Shown: positions 34,170-46,188 of the stretch, one piece after another
How the letters are laid out: every line of letters begins with the position of its first letter
Numbering within the stretch: the stretch's first letter is position 1
Assembly: GCA_035610365.1 (NCBI GenBank)
Contig: CM069433.1
Coordinates: 57,216,487 to 57,280,486 of the forward strand
Direction of reading: 5' to 3'
Length of the DNA: 64,000 bases
DNA from: Aquatica leii
Lineage: Eukaryota; Arthropoda; Insecta; Coleoptera; Lampyridae
The notes under the pieces: model-generated
What the model was told of the DNA's origin: nothing
Databases searched by the model: none
Seen by the model: the letters and a program-made list of their open reading frames with translations, nothing else
Position numbers and translations under genes: made by a program

Positions 34170-35810
34170 ATTTTAGGAATTACTAAACATGGGAGAGTTG
34201 TCTGAAACGCATTTTGTAACAGAAGAAACTTTGATTTGCATAGTCTTGTTTAAAATGGACGTGTTTCCATTGATACCAATCACAGAAGTATTTATTGTAG
34301 TAGGTTTATAACCTAACTTTCCGCAAAGATCGTTTGTAATAAAACTAACTTGAGATGCAGAATCTAGCAAGCATCTTGCATGTATCCATTTATTTTCCTT
34401 TGTGAGGACTCTAATAATTGCTGTAGACAGCAAAACTTCATTGTAACTAGTACATGATAAAGCAGTTTGCTCAGATGAAAGTGAAGAACTCGAAATGGTC
34501 ACTTCGCCTGAACCTGAAGGACCTGGTTCATCGCCTTGAGAAGTTCTTGAGATTGAAGTAATTTCCGAGTTGGAGAAACACAGAAGACTGTTATGAGGTT
34601 TATGACAATTCTTGCACTTATGTTTTGAATTGCACTTGTAGTTGCTACTATGCTTCAAACAATTTTGACATATTTTCAATTCATTTGCTTTTTCTAACCG
34701 CCTTTGTACTGATAACGACAAGAATGCTGAGCAAGAATAAATTAGATGATTACCCTTACACAAAACACAACTGTAATTTTTTGTAATTGAAAATGACTGT
34801 TTTACATTGTGCGCAACATTAGGTTTTGTAAAGTACTTGGAATTTTTAATACTGTGATTTGTGGACGATCTAGTATTAAGGTTGTGATTCTTAAAATTGC
34901 TAGGGGATATATCTTCTAAAATCTCACACCTAGATGACAAAAATGAAAGTGATTCATCAACAGATGGTATTTGCTTTAATTTAAATTTACTGTAAGAAGC
35001 AGCTGTATTTACATCTACTTTTGATTTGATTATATATGCTAAGACTGCAGCTTTAAATTTATCATCAGAAAGTTTGTAATTATCTAATGCCCTCAAGTGA
35101 CGGGTTAGATTGTCTTGAAATTTTCTCAAATCAAAGGCTGATTCCTTTGTTAGTTTAGTGTGCTCGAAAATTGATTCTAGATGTGAAAAAATTATGAGTT
35201 TTTCATTGTTAAACCTGTCATTCAACATACTTAAGGCTATTTTGTAATTTGCAGCCGTCGCTGTTAAATCGTGAGTGAGTTCCTTTGCGGACGCCCTTAA
35301 TGAATTCTGTAAGTAGTAGAATTTTTCTACATCTGATAAATTAGAGTTATTATGAATTAACGCTGTAAAAGTTTCATGGAAGCTAGCCCAGTCTGTATAG
35401 TGACCTGAAAACGTAGGTATGTTTAGCATCGGAAGCTTAACATTGCAGTTCGATTGAAGTGTTTCTGAACTGTTTAATGAATTACTGGGTGATTGCGAAT
35501 TACATCTATCTTTGTTTTTTAAAATGAGCGAGGCCTTAGCAATTAATTGAAAATATTCCTCTTCGAACTCTTCGTAACTAGGCAAATTTTCTAATGTTAT
35601 TGAAAATGAAGACGCTTGTGCTGAAAGTTCTGTATATTCATTTGCTATGGATTTATTTTGATCTAACCGAACCTCTAATGACTGAAATTCTAATTCACTG
35701 CAAATTTCTGGATCTATTGAATTAATCATGTTCCGGAATCTGTCCAATTTATTAACTAAAAATTGGAGCTTGGTAATTAAGAGTTTTGTATCTTTCGATT
35801 TTGCCATTTT
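34170..35810 (-). pseudogene. BEL/Pao gag-like and protease region
   Basis: The N-terminal half matches the gag-like domains of BEL/Pao (LPMLNIPTFSGHYTDWASFH and NSLRASAKELTHDL). Cysteine/histidine knuckles follow (CVLCKGNHLIYSC, then CQNCLKH and CKNCHKP). The C-terminal part has the aspartic protease start CLLDSASQVSFI. Part of the fossil element. Confidence 0.9.
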
Positions 35811-36233
35811 GAAAAATTATTTGAAAATGAATGATTGAAAATGTAATGAAACTAATTGATATATTTTTTATATCAAAGAATTCTGTAATAATGAAAAGAA
35901 CATTGTAGATAAAATACTGTAAAAATAATGCAACGTTTTTGCATTTATTGAAAATACATACAACTAAAAGGTTTGGGATAACTTGAAATTCATGTTCAGG
36001 TAAAAATGTGAACAGTACAGTTCTAAAAATAAAATGTTTCTATTGTAATTAAAGGAAGTGGTTTACCTGGAATATTCAAGGATGCCACCTCTTTGTTCTT
36101 TGTTGTGTTGAAGACTTGCTTTCACCATTTTATTAGCACAAATTTTCTTAAATTCTGTATTGTCTTTATTACAACATTGATGTTTTCCATATTAATTTGT
36201 AATTAAATCTTGAATCCGACTCGTAGGACCAAA

Positions 36234-36576
36234 TGTTTTTGAAAATGTATGATGTTAAATTTTACTTCGAATGCTCGGTGGAGCTGGTTCGAGCTAAACC
36301 TTTCTTTTAATTTAATTGTAACTTGAAATAACACCACAAACACTATTTACAATTTATTTACAATAATTTACACTGGTTACTAACACTATGATAATCATTT
36401 TTGAAATATGAAACTGAAATAACGGTAGCTAACGCTACAACTGTCGAAGCGTACCTACTCGTACAAGGACCGAGGTACGAATGCAATGCCCTTAATGCCT
36501 CACAAAAAAACTATCTTAAAACTATGAATGTTTGGCTGCCTATACAACCACCTTAATAATAGAAAAAATATATACA
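36234..36576 (-). repeat. BEL/Pao 5' LTR
   Basis: 343 bp, near-identical to the 3' copy. The primer-binding site lies just inside it. Confidence 0.95.
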
Positions 36577-37614
36577 ATAACATTACAGCCAGGTAAAATG
36601 TACGTCGCTGCCAAGTGGCGGTGTGTTGACCATTAGTGGCCTGAGCATTTCCGAAACTGCTTTAATGTATTTATATCTTTGTTGTTTACTTTCTCATCTA
36701 CATCCCTTCTTTATTTTACAAATGGACAACTAGGTTTATTTCCATCAAACTGTTTTAAGTTTCTATGAACTACATGTTTATTATTGAATTTGTACAACAT
36801 TTGCTAATAGCAAAATTGCAACAAATGCAACACATGTTATTAGTATTTACATTATAAATTTAATTATAATTCATTAATTTCTTACATTCAATGTGTTGTT
36901 AGCTATAAATTTCATATATTTAGAATAATTGGCAATTTTTTTTAATGGCGGCATAGAGATTATTCATAAATATGGCTACTTAGAAATAAAGTAACTGTTA
37001 AGTGGCAAACACTAAAGATAGCCACTTTGGAGTTACATCCACTCAATAAGTGACCTAAGAAACATCCAATCAGATTTCAGAACACTTAAAAGTGATTTTT
37101 AAAAGTGGCAGCATTGGTGGAGACCACGTGAATTTTGTTGAACGGCCACTCAATAAAGTTTACATGCTTTCACGTTCATCTTCATAATGAAGTTGGATAC
37201 ATAACCTAAGTAATTTATATTTTATTATCAACTTCATTTCATACCGTATAATTACAATCAATTATTTTGAACACTATTAATAATATTATTATCCAGCTAA
37301 TACATTTGTAATTGTTCTAAATCATTTTCACATTATGGATTATATGTGTTATTAAATGTCAAATTCCTATATAATTTTACTTTACGGATTAAACTTTTGA
37401 TGTCTTTCTGGAAAGCAATTTTAGGCTAGACAGATTTAACTACTAACAGTGTATTACCGAGCCGATTTGCATTGTAGGAAATAGGTCACTATTTAATTAC
37501 TGTAACTTAAAAGTGGATTACAAAAGTAAATGTCACTATGTAGTAGCTTTAATCTAAAATGTCTCGTGAAAATCACTTATGGAGGTGGCTAAAACGTTAC
37601 AACAACGACAACAT

Positions 37615-38434
37615 CCCAAACAGCAATGTAAGCTTGTATCAAGATTGCAACAAACTTGTCGTGACAACTTTAAAACTAGCAGCAATATTGTCATGACAAG
37701 TTTGGAGACTTGCAGCAAGTTTGCTGCAAGTTTCCACAAACTTGCAGCAAGTTTGCTGCAGGTTTCGACAAACTTGCAGCAATATTGTTAAGTCTTGCCA
37801 TGACAAGATTTAAATTTGTAGAAATGTTACAGTCCACTGTCATCGCAAAGTTTAAAATTTGAAAAATGCTATTGAAACATGTAATCGCAAGACTTACTTA
37901 CTTACAGACATATTAAAGTTACTTGTCATGGAAATTCGTCAAACTTTCAGTAATATCGCTGTACTTTGAAGCAAGGTACAAAGAAAAACAAAAAATTATT
38001 TTGCTTACTGATATTGTAATTAAATAAAGACTTGTTTCTACAAACTAGTTACAACTTCATTAGGTATTATCTATTTGTTTTAATTCTGTTCCATTTCCAC
38101 CTGTTCTATTCATCGCTAGGTTTGTTGACCTGAAACATAAAATTTAGAATAACTTTAATTGCTCATTTGATGGTAATGTTAAATAAGCTAAACGCATGCA
38201 AAACTTTAATAATTTAAAATCATAGTATTACACAATACCGAGCATACATTAATGGTCTCAAACTTGGTTACTAGTGTTTGCAAAATTATTTAAGCTACTC
38301 AAATTTCTCAAGCGTGTGTCGTCAAAGTTGCCAATATTACCAATATTGCTGCAAACTTGCAGCAAGATTCGTAAACTTGGCAAGGAAAAAGCAAGCTGAA
38401 AGCAAACTTGCTGTAAGTTTACATGCTATCTGGG
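37615..38434. mobile_element. 820-bp transposon with CTTGCAGCAAG repeats
   Basis: The ends CCCAAACAGCAATGTAAGCTT and, reversed, CCCAGATAGCATGTAAACTT are inverted repeats of about 20 bp with few mismatches. AT flanks both sides (37,613-37,614 and 38,435-38,436). Both ends carry many copies of AACTTGCAGCAAG/GTTTGCTGCAAG. It has no coding capacity. It is inserted into the AGTGGC-rich element. Confidence 0.65.
37708..37790. repeat. 32-bp tandem repeat, about 2.5 copies
   Basis: Units begin at 37,708, 37,740 and 37,772 with ACTTGCAGCAAGTTTGCTGC. Each unit contains inverted GCAGCAAG/CTTGCTGC arms. It lies in the left subterminal region of the 820-bp transposon. Confidence 0.75.
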
Positions 38435-38825
38435 ATACCATTCTAGAGTGCACCTACATTTTAGGTATATTTTAAGTTTCCAAAACGTGGCCAAAACCTT
38501 AACAGCCACTTTAAAGTGGTTATTACTTTAAAATAAGATTTTAGTGATTCGATTTAGTGGTCGCTACTTTAATTTGCCATTCTAAAGTTAAAAAAACTTA
38601 TAAGTGATTTTACTTAGTGAAAATAACGTTGAAAAAACTTTACTTTTCACCACAGAGCTGCAGAACTACAAAGTGGTTAAGAAAGAATGTATCCACGTAA
38701 TTTCCACTAGAAATCGAATTTATAAAGTTATAATTACTAAGAAGTTGCATATAAAGTGTTAAACACGTAATAATCACTAAACTGAAGTGGCAATATAAGT
38801 TATTCTCACTTGGATGCTACATTCT

Positions 38826-39279
38826 AAATTATATATAAAAATTTCATTGATTAACGAAATAAAAAATATAAATAATTACAAATTAAACTATACTAAAAAT
38901 TATGCTACTTTATATTAATATAATATACTATATAATCGTAGTGATAATCCTTCTTAATTTATTCCTCTACTAATTCTGCGTAATATTATATAAACATTTT
39001 TACAGAATTGTGAATTTATAGCTCTATCGATCGCAGGTTGTATAAATAACGAGTGAGTATTCAAACATTTTAAATATGCTGAGTATTTTTGATTTTTTTC
39101 AACTAATGTTTCCCATGATAGTTACATGAAAGTAATCGACGCAGCGTTACAAAATAAATTTTGCAGGTACTGCAATAAATTAAAAACTTTTTTATAGAAA
39201 TTATGTAATTATATATAAGATTTATGTGCAGCATACAGATTAAGATTAAAATTAACTACGTATGTTATCTTTCGTTCCT
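38826..39279. other. No gene seen
   Basis: AT-rich spacer after the nested element. No signal recognised. Confidence 0.4.
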
Positions 39280-40140
39280 ATTTTCACCGTAACAGATAGT
39301 TTAGATACTAGAGGTCAATTCATGATTCATTCCACCCCAAGTGTTTCACATCGTCAAACAAAAACATCATTGCCTAATGGAATCCGGCACATTAATCACA
39401 CCGGAGAAACTATAGCACGGTTATAAAACGGAAATTATGTCGCCCACGGGGACAAGGATACATAAAGGGCGAAAAAAAGGGTCAGCATTTACCGCGGTAC
39501 GTCCCTACTTTCATTATGTTATTCTCAGTGGGAACATGAACATCCCATGTTGAACAATTCAACAAAAAGATATTTAAAACATATCATATACGAATTTTTT
39601 TAATTAAATAAAGCGGATGGTATTCATAATTATTATTTAAAAGTTTTGTTAAAATAAAAACAATTAATGTTTATTTTCAATGTTACGTTGTAGTTTACCT
39701 CTCTTTCAGATTATAGTATTATGCATCGTTGAATTTTTTTCTTACTTGCTGGCGTAATTAATTACCTCGGCTAATGATAATCGCTTTAATTGGAAAGTTA
39801 GCAGACTCGGTGATAACCTAATTATGAATGCGCGTGTTGTATATACAGCGTTCCATTAAATCTGTTATCAGGGGCTTAATCAGTAATGCGGGCTGTCATG
39901 TACAACATTAGTGTCACAGCTGATTTGCCCAGCTGTCAACGACCGCAGATGAGTTCTATCACTCTAACGCTACTGTGGAAGTATAATTCAATTATAATAA
40001 ATTATAGAACCTGTATCCACCCTCTACTTCTACTACTCATTTTAAGACACCATTGATTAATAGCAACAGTTTCTTTTATTATTGCCGACAATTCACTCAG
40101 AGTGGCTTAACCGCGTACGAATAGAGGCAATATACTCGAC
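39280..40140. promoter_or_regulatory. Candidate conserved non-coding region 2
   Basis: Two blocks of balanced, non-repetitive DNA (39,290-39,540 and 39,750-40,140) stand out from AT-rich flanks. The first has GAATCCGGCAC, CACACCGGAG, TGTCGCCCACGGGGAC and TTTACCGCGGTACG. The second groups homeodomain-like TAATTA/TAATTG cores, GATAA sites and two E-boxes CAGCTG about 15 bases apart (near 39,920). There are no reading frames. An enhancer role is inference. Confidence 0.33.
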
Positions 40141-41400
40141 GTAATTGAAAATATTCAATACAATTCGTGAAGTAACGTGACGTGATATTATTTATGCAGT
40201 AAAACTATAGAAAAATAGATCAAGTTTTACCCTACACACGTGAAGAGCATAATGTAGTAATGTGAATATTATTTAATATGAAAGAACTTTTGTATAATAA
40301 TAATATTCAGTAATTTAGAACTGTTTAATATTATTATCTCTGTTGCATAATTGGTATTTTTGTAATAGCTATAAGGAACTGTATTTATTTTTATTTTGTT
40401 TTCAAATATAATATACATTTAAGAAAAGTACGGTTAAAAACTTTAAAACCTTTTTTCGTAGAATTAATTAATCAAAAAAATATCACTTTTTTGTGGAAAA
40501 TCCACCAGAAAAAATCAATGTTAAAATTATTTTATTAGCCTGAGGAAACGGGCATACAGTGCTACAATAAACCGCCATTCAAGCATTTAGTGTCTTAAAA
40601 GAAAATGATAATTTCTATACTGTTAAAAAACTACTTCTCGTATTCTCCTAATCTTTAAAAAAGCGCAGGCCTAAGGTTTTCACTATAGAAAGCGACGCAT
40701 TTAATAAAAATAAAAACATTTGGAAAAAAAGTAGACATTTTTATTACGAAAGACTAGTTGATAGAGTTCACGTAATTTGTGAAGGACTTGTCACGTAATA
40801 CACGAAATTGACATGACGAATCCATTCCTACGAATATAATACAATAGAAAAACTCTGCTTACAGGTTAATTACAAATTACACAAACTCGACGCAATAATA
40901 CTTTTAATTGTCTCTAAATTCAAATGTCAATATACTAACTAACTCTTATGCACTTCATCACAACACGACTCTATAATTGTGCCGCTATATAAAGTTTAGT
41001 TGTACATACATCCAAAACGGCATCAAACTGGAAAGTTACAATCTTTTACAAACACCACAATATCAGAGGTCAATAAAGATTTTTTTTACTATTTTAGTTG
41101 GGTTTTGAATTCCGATATAACATTTCCCAAGATGTTTTACTATGGATTCTAATTTTTCGATAAATAAATACTCATTCCTAAACCATATCTTGATTGTTTA
41201 GGTAATTTGATACTTGTTTTTGTTAGTATACGGCAACTGTAAGATATTTGTTGTTTTAATAACATACGAATTAGCTGTAACACAATTTGTCACATTATTA
41301 TGACACATAATCATTTTAGATTTAACACGTCTAGCAAAAAATTGACGTAGTAACTATACAAAAGATTTTTTTGAAATGAATCAGTAAAAGTGTTTCTAAT
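40141..41400. other. No gene seen
   Basis: AT-rich DNA upstream of the Gypsy LTR. No element or coding signal recognised. Confidence 0.4.
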
Positions 41401-41648
41401 TGTAGGCAGTGCATTTTTAATTTGAAACTGGCGCCTTTTTTAAAGTTGGTATAGCGGTTGGTAGTTTTCTCTTTTTTTAGCGCGTTATGCACAAAAAGAG
41501 GCAATTTTTTTAATGAATTTATGTGTTGTAGTTAGACGTTTTTTGTGATTTTGTTAGTATTCTTAAGTTTTTATGTCTTTGGTCATCCTACAGTAACTTT
41601 AAAGTAAAATTAGCAACATTTAAAAATATGTTTAAAAAACCTCCTACA
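41401..41648 (+). repeat. Gypsy 5' LTR
   Basis: About 248 bp. The end is approximate because the two copies have diverged. Confidence 0.75.
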
Positions 41649-42309
41649 GTTTTCAGAAATGAGATTGGTTTCGCCGATTAAAATTTTGTTGATTACCGAA
41701 ATATGAAGCAATCACGTGTTTTCATTATGAAAAAAAAAACGAAGCAGCCACGGCACAAGAAAAGGCTTAAGCCATATTAGATGAAGTCGTTCAAGTTGTA
41801 GTAAAGCCTGTTATTGAACATCGGCAAACTTCTGCAAGAAATGCACTAGAGCCACCTTCAGTTTCATTTAAAACAAGTGAAATTTTAGAGTTACTACCAG
41901 ATTTTAGTGAACGCGACGATGATGCTGGTTACGAAGATTTGATGCCGCACAAAGAACATAGGTAGTATCCGATACCGTAATGCAACTGATTTCTGTTGGC
42001 AAATTATCAGGTCAAGCAAAACCATGGCATCATAGTAAAGTGGAACATGTCACCATGCGTGGGACTAATTTAAAAAATAAAGTTTGATGTTTGATAGTCG
42101 ACCAAACAAAGTGATGTTGCGTTGAAAGATGGAAAATAGGAGATGCAGGAAAAATTAAACGTTTTCCAATTATCATACTGAGAAGATTATGTTCTGTAAT
42201 CAAGTTGGAATGTGCGAGTCGAATATGATAGATTATGTGATTGATAGCTTCGATAATCAAATTTTTCAAGGGCAGGCAAGAATCCAAAATTTTTTAAAGT
42301 TATCTTCCA

Positions 42310-45100
42310 AGAAGTTTTAAAACTCTTTATAGTTTTACAGGATTAGCGTCATATTTTCGACGGTTTATTTATAATTACGGGACTATAGCTAAACCTTTGC
42401 ACAATCTATTAAAACAAGAAAATAAAAAAATAATATTTCACTTCGCTAAGGAACAGCTAGATAAAATGCAACAAATTCAAAATGCTTTGGTTTCAGCCTC
42501 AGTTTTAGCGATTTACTCTGCTCATTTGAAAACTGAACTCCATTGTGATACCAGTTCACAAGGGTTTGCCTCAATTTTAATGCAATGTCAGCATGACAGT
42601 CACTTTCATCCAGTGTTTTATTTTATAAGCGCGCAACCACCACAGAGTCCAAATACCATAGTTTCGAACTTGAGACCTTACCCAAATAACAAAATTCTCG
42701 TAAAAAGATAACTTTTTAATAACATTTCTCGGGTATCAATTAGACATCATCTTGGCCACTTTTTTCATACAAAATTTGTGTCGAAAATTTCGCATAAAAT
42801 CGGTATCTATAAACTGTCACTACCATTTTTAAGGCATCAAAATGATACCATCTATAAGAACGCTGAATGTGACTGTGATGCCAAAATCATATCGCATAAC
42901 ATGATAATTTCATCATTCTGTTATCAAATTTGTATTAATTAATTTATATGCTTCCATGTTTATTAATATAAATATGCACAGTATAAATAATGATTATATT
43001 TTTTAACTTTACTAGGTGAATATCTAAACTTATAAAAAAACACTGTAATTACAAATTACATATTGGAATACAATATTTTAAAGTTTTATATGGTAGTAGA
43101 CATCGTTTTAACAAACATTTAAAGTAATTAAAAAACTGAGGTTATACCACGTTATACTTCATCGGACAAAAACGGACATTCTTCGTAAGGCTTCGGAGCG
43201 TAGGAAGATACGGCAAATTAGGCTGATTGAAAATGAAATTATATTTAAATAATTTTTTTTATGTACACCATTTACCATAAAAATATTATTAATATGTTTT
43301 ATGATGAAACTTTTGTGTCTAAAATTATATCTATTATATACCTTTAATTATTATTCCACGACGTTGAATTATTATTTAATTATTTTATTATTGTTATTAT
43401 GTCTAAACTAATGTGTCTATGTTTACAAATTATCTTTTGCGTAAAATACACAATAGATTAAATGGACAACTACACATATTCGATTCTTGTCCTAATAGTA
43501 AATAAATTGCCATCTTTAGATTAATAATTTCCGAGAAACATATTATGCAAGGTTTGCAAAATGACCAATATGAAAAAATATGTATAACGCTTTCATGAAT
43601 TTTGTATGAACTAAATTGATGCTTTGAGCGTTTAAATTTTTGCGTTGAATTTATAACAGAATGATGCATTGACAACATCAGCGTATACAAACCACCAAGC
43701 TATCTATGTATTAGTTATGAAAATCGTACCAATAATTTTGTATCAAAATATTTTCATTAAAGTGACACTCGGATGTCAATAAATTGAAACCAATGCTGAT
43801 TGGGTAGCGATTGTTTATTCTTTAAAGCGATTTAAGATATATTTACAAGGTGTACATTTTAAAGTAATTACTGATTGTAACAGCCTAGCCTTAACATTTA
43901 AGAAAAAGGATATTTGTCCACGTATTTTACGGTGGACATTAATTCTACATAATTTCGATTATTCTGTTGAACATCGAAAGGGAGATAGAATGCGTCATGC
44001 GGATGCTCTGAGCCGTTGTTTCAAAACTTTCTTAGTCGCAATTTAACAGTCGGAAAATTCAAAATTAGAACTTCGTGATGGTTTAGTTTATCGCAAGTAT
44101 TTTTCGTCCCTAAAAGTTTAGAAAGTAATATAATTCGAACATGTCGTGATGACATTGGTCATATAGGCACCAATAAAATAGTCGAACTAATCACGAGAAC
44201 GTATTGGTTTCCCAATTTGCGTGACAGAGTGAAAGAGCATATTCATAATTGCTTAAAGTGTATTGCTTATTCTTCCCTCGTTGGTAAATAGGAAGGTATT
44301 TTGGTTCCAATACGGAAAGGTAACGTTCCTTGGAACACATTACATATAGACCATTACGGTCAACATGAGAAAACGCGTTTAGGGTACAAGTGTGTTTTTG
44401 AAATAATAGATGGTCTTTCCAAGTTTTTTAAATTATACCCGATAGAATAGTGTGAGGATAGAGGATGTACATTTACTGCGGATAAATTTAAAAAGTTTTT
44501 AAGCGATTTGGGTATTGTTCACCTTAAAATCGCCGTGCGTGCACCTCGTGCTAACGGGCAAATCGAACGCGTTAATTGGGATATAACGGCAATGTTGAGT
44601 AAATTAACTCCATCGTTAAAACAGTGAGACATTGCTCTTCCGGATGTCAAATTTGTTCATAATAACACCTGTTGTAGGAGTACTAAACAAGTTCCTTCTA
44701 TTTTGTTGTTTGGAAGAGAAAAGTTGTTGATTGTCTTCTTGAATTATTAGATGCCCAAAGTACAGAAAGCAATCGAGATATTGGTCACGTTAGAGATATC
44801 GCTGTAAATAATATAAACTTGGAACAAATTCATAACAAACATTACTTTGACCGAAGATATAAAACGCCTCATAGTTATGTTATAGGCGACTATGTCGTAA
44901 TTACTAGTGTTGATGTGACGCCGGGCGTTAACAAGAAGTTAATAGTAAAATATAAGGGTCTATATATTGTTACTCAGATTTTGCCCAATGGTTGTTATGT
45001 AATTGATGATATCCCAGGCTTTCAGCATAGTAAAATACTCTATAAAAACATATTAGATTTTAGTAATATGAAACCGTGGGTTAATGATAAATCGATCTAA
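42310..45100 (+). pseudogene. Gypsy pol remnants
   Basis: Recognisable parts are the RT C-terminal block (YFRRFIYNYGTIAKPLHNLL), RNase H motifs (LHCDTSSQGFASILMQ, then VITDCNSLALTFKKKD and RHADALSRC), an integrase zinc-domain-like stretch (HIGTNKIVELITRTYWFPN) and a C-terminal integrase/chromo-like domain at 44,819-45,100 with PHSYVIGDYVVI. Treated as a fossil. Confidence 0.85.
42681..43804. mobile_element. 1.1-kb transposon inside the Gypsy fossil
   Basis: The ends CCCAAATAAC and, reversed, CCCAATCAGC are flanked by TA on both sides (42,679-42,680 and 43,805-43,806). Homology to the Gypsy RNase H region stops and resumes exactly at these points, so the limits are reliable. It has no recognised coding sequence. 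It shares the CCC...AGC end pattern and 2-bp duplication with the elements at 24,280 and 37,615. Confidence 0.7.
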
Positions 45101-45233
45101 ATTGATTCCTTAATAGGTTATTATGTATTGTAATGTAATTTAATTTTATTACTGTTTTTAAAGTTAAATTAGGTAAGTAAAATTATCTGCAATTAATTGA
45201 TCAGAGGCGATCAATTCGTCAAGATAGCCGAAC

Positions 45234-45442
45234 TGTATGCAATGCATTTTTGAATTTGAGACTGCCGCCTTACTTTAAGTTGGTATAGCGGTTGGTAGTT
45301 TTGTATATTCTGGCGCGTTATGTAGTTAGACGTTTTTGTGATTTTGTTAATATTCTTAAGTTTTTATGTCTTTGGTCCTCCTACAGTTACTTTAAAATAA
45401 AATTAACAACATTTAAAAATTTCGTTTAAAATACCTCGACGA
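45234..45442 (+). repeat. Gypsy 3' LTR
   Basis: About 209 bp, homologous to the 5' copy and shorter by one segment. Confidence 0.75.
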
Positions 45443-46188
45443 GTCTGTAAAGAGTGTCAGATCTAAAACCTTTGATAATCGATTTTAACCAAAGTTACAT
45501 TGTCATAATTATTAAATTATTGTTAGTAAATTCAAAACACAAATAAACAAAATAGTAATTTGCTTTGTAATAGAAATCTTTGAATGAGGATAATTAATTG
45601 GATATAGGGAATCGTTTGTAGAAGCAATTTACAGTATTCCGAATATTTTCGTAACTTTTCTACTTTTATCAATTTTTAAAATTGCAAATTTAGAACGTGG
45701 AATCACATTCTGGTTAATAATAATTATAGTTGCTATTAGGTAATGTACACTGCGTGCATTACGACAAACTTGATTCACTGCAATTAAATGGCGAGTTACA
45801 TACAAATACACCCAGACAAATTAAAGGTTATAAAAAAATTGAGTACAATAACAGAAAAAAAAATTAAGTGAAAACACCAATCAAAACAATACGAAAAATC
45901 ACGATCAGCGACACCTAAAAAAACTAAAAATATAAAAATTTGACCTAAAAAGTAGTACCCAAGCCAAAGAATAAAAGTATAATTGACAGTAAACAACTAT
46001 TTAAATTTGTTACACTTTTGTGACGATAGGGAAGAAAAAAACAATAAAATACCATTAAAAAAACAAATATTTTGATAAAGAATATCGCACAAAGAAAAAT
46101 GATACAAGAATATAATCCGTAAAGGGATACTGCGACTGCAACTAAAATTAAAAGGTAGTTAACTATACACAAACACTACGATTGTAAG
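45443..46188. other. No gene seen
   Basis: AT-rich spacer. The reading frames here translate to phenylalanine- and isoleucine-rich sequence typical of chance frames. Confidence 0.4.

Larger units (their letters stand above)
29999..36576 (-). mobile_element. BEL/Pao LTR retrotransposon (fossil, young)
   Basis: Two 343-bp LTRs (29,999-30,341 and 36,234-36,576) run TG...CA and differ at one position by eye. A perfect 5-bp target duplication ATAAC (29,994-29,998 and 36,577-36,581) is typical of the family. A primer-binding site at 36,212-36,231, two bases inside the 5' LTR, is complementary to a tRNA 3' end resembling tRNA-Tyr. Gene order on the minus strand is gag-like, protease, reverse transcriptase, RNase H, integrase, as in BEL/Pao. 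Near-identical LTRs mean a recent insertion. It is broken, with about three interruptions in its coding region. No envelope gene is seen. Confidence 0.96.
29817..38825. mobile_element. Older DNA element hosting a BEL and a second transposon
   Basis: The outer parts (29,817-29,998, 36,577-37,614 and 38,437-38,825) share dense AGTGGC, AAGTGGTTA and TTAGTGATT..ACGTG motifs in both orientations. The left end CCCAACTAGCATTTTTAGTG and right end (reversed) AGAATGTAGCATCCAAGTG share TAGCAT at the same offset, and AAA flanks both sides. About 1.6 kb of its own sequence is left, and no gene was recognised in it. Its ends resemble those of the other CCC...AGCA elements, but the right terminus is diverged, so the limits are tentative. 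Confidence 0.45.
41401..45442 (+). mobile_element. Ty3/Gypsy LTR retrotransposon (old fossil)
   Basis: Two related LTRs, about 41,401-41,648 and 45,234-45,442, both start TGTA-GCA-TGCATTTTT and share GTTGGTATAGCGGTTGGTAG. They differ by many substitutions and one length difference of about 38 bp, so the insertion is old. The interior on the plus strand shows a gag-like stretch near 41,800-41,950, the end of RT and the RNase H region near 42,310-42,680 and 43,810-44,040, integrase near 44,150-44,700, and the integrase C-terminal region at 44,819-45,100. It is heavily broken, with many interruptions and gaps, and most of gag and RT is missing. A 1.1-kb DNA transposon is inserted in the RNase H region. 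Confidence 0.88.

Noticed and set aside
37700-37800. CRISPR-like array
   Set aside because: The 32-bp units are contiguous, without spacers, and lie in a transposon end of a eukaryote.
45629-46172. Membrane-protein-like frames rich in F, I, L and Y
   Set aside because: This composition is what AT-rich DNA gives by chance. Frames are short and there is no start context.
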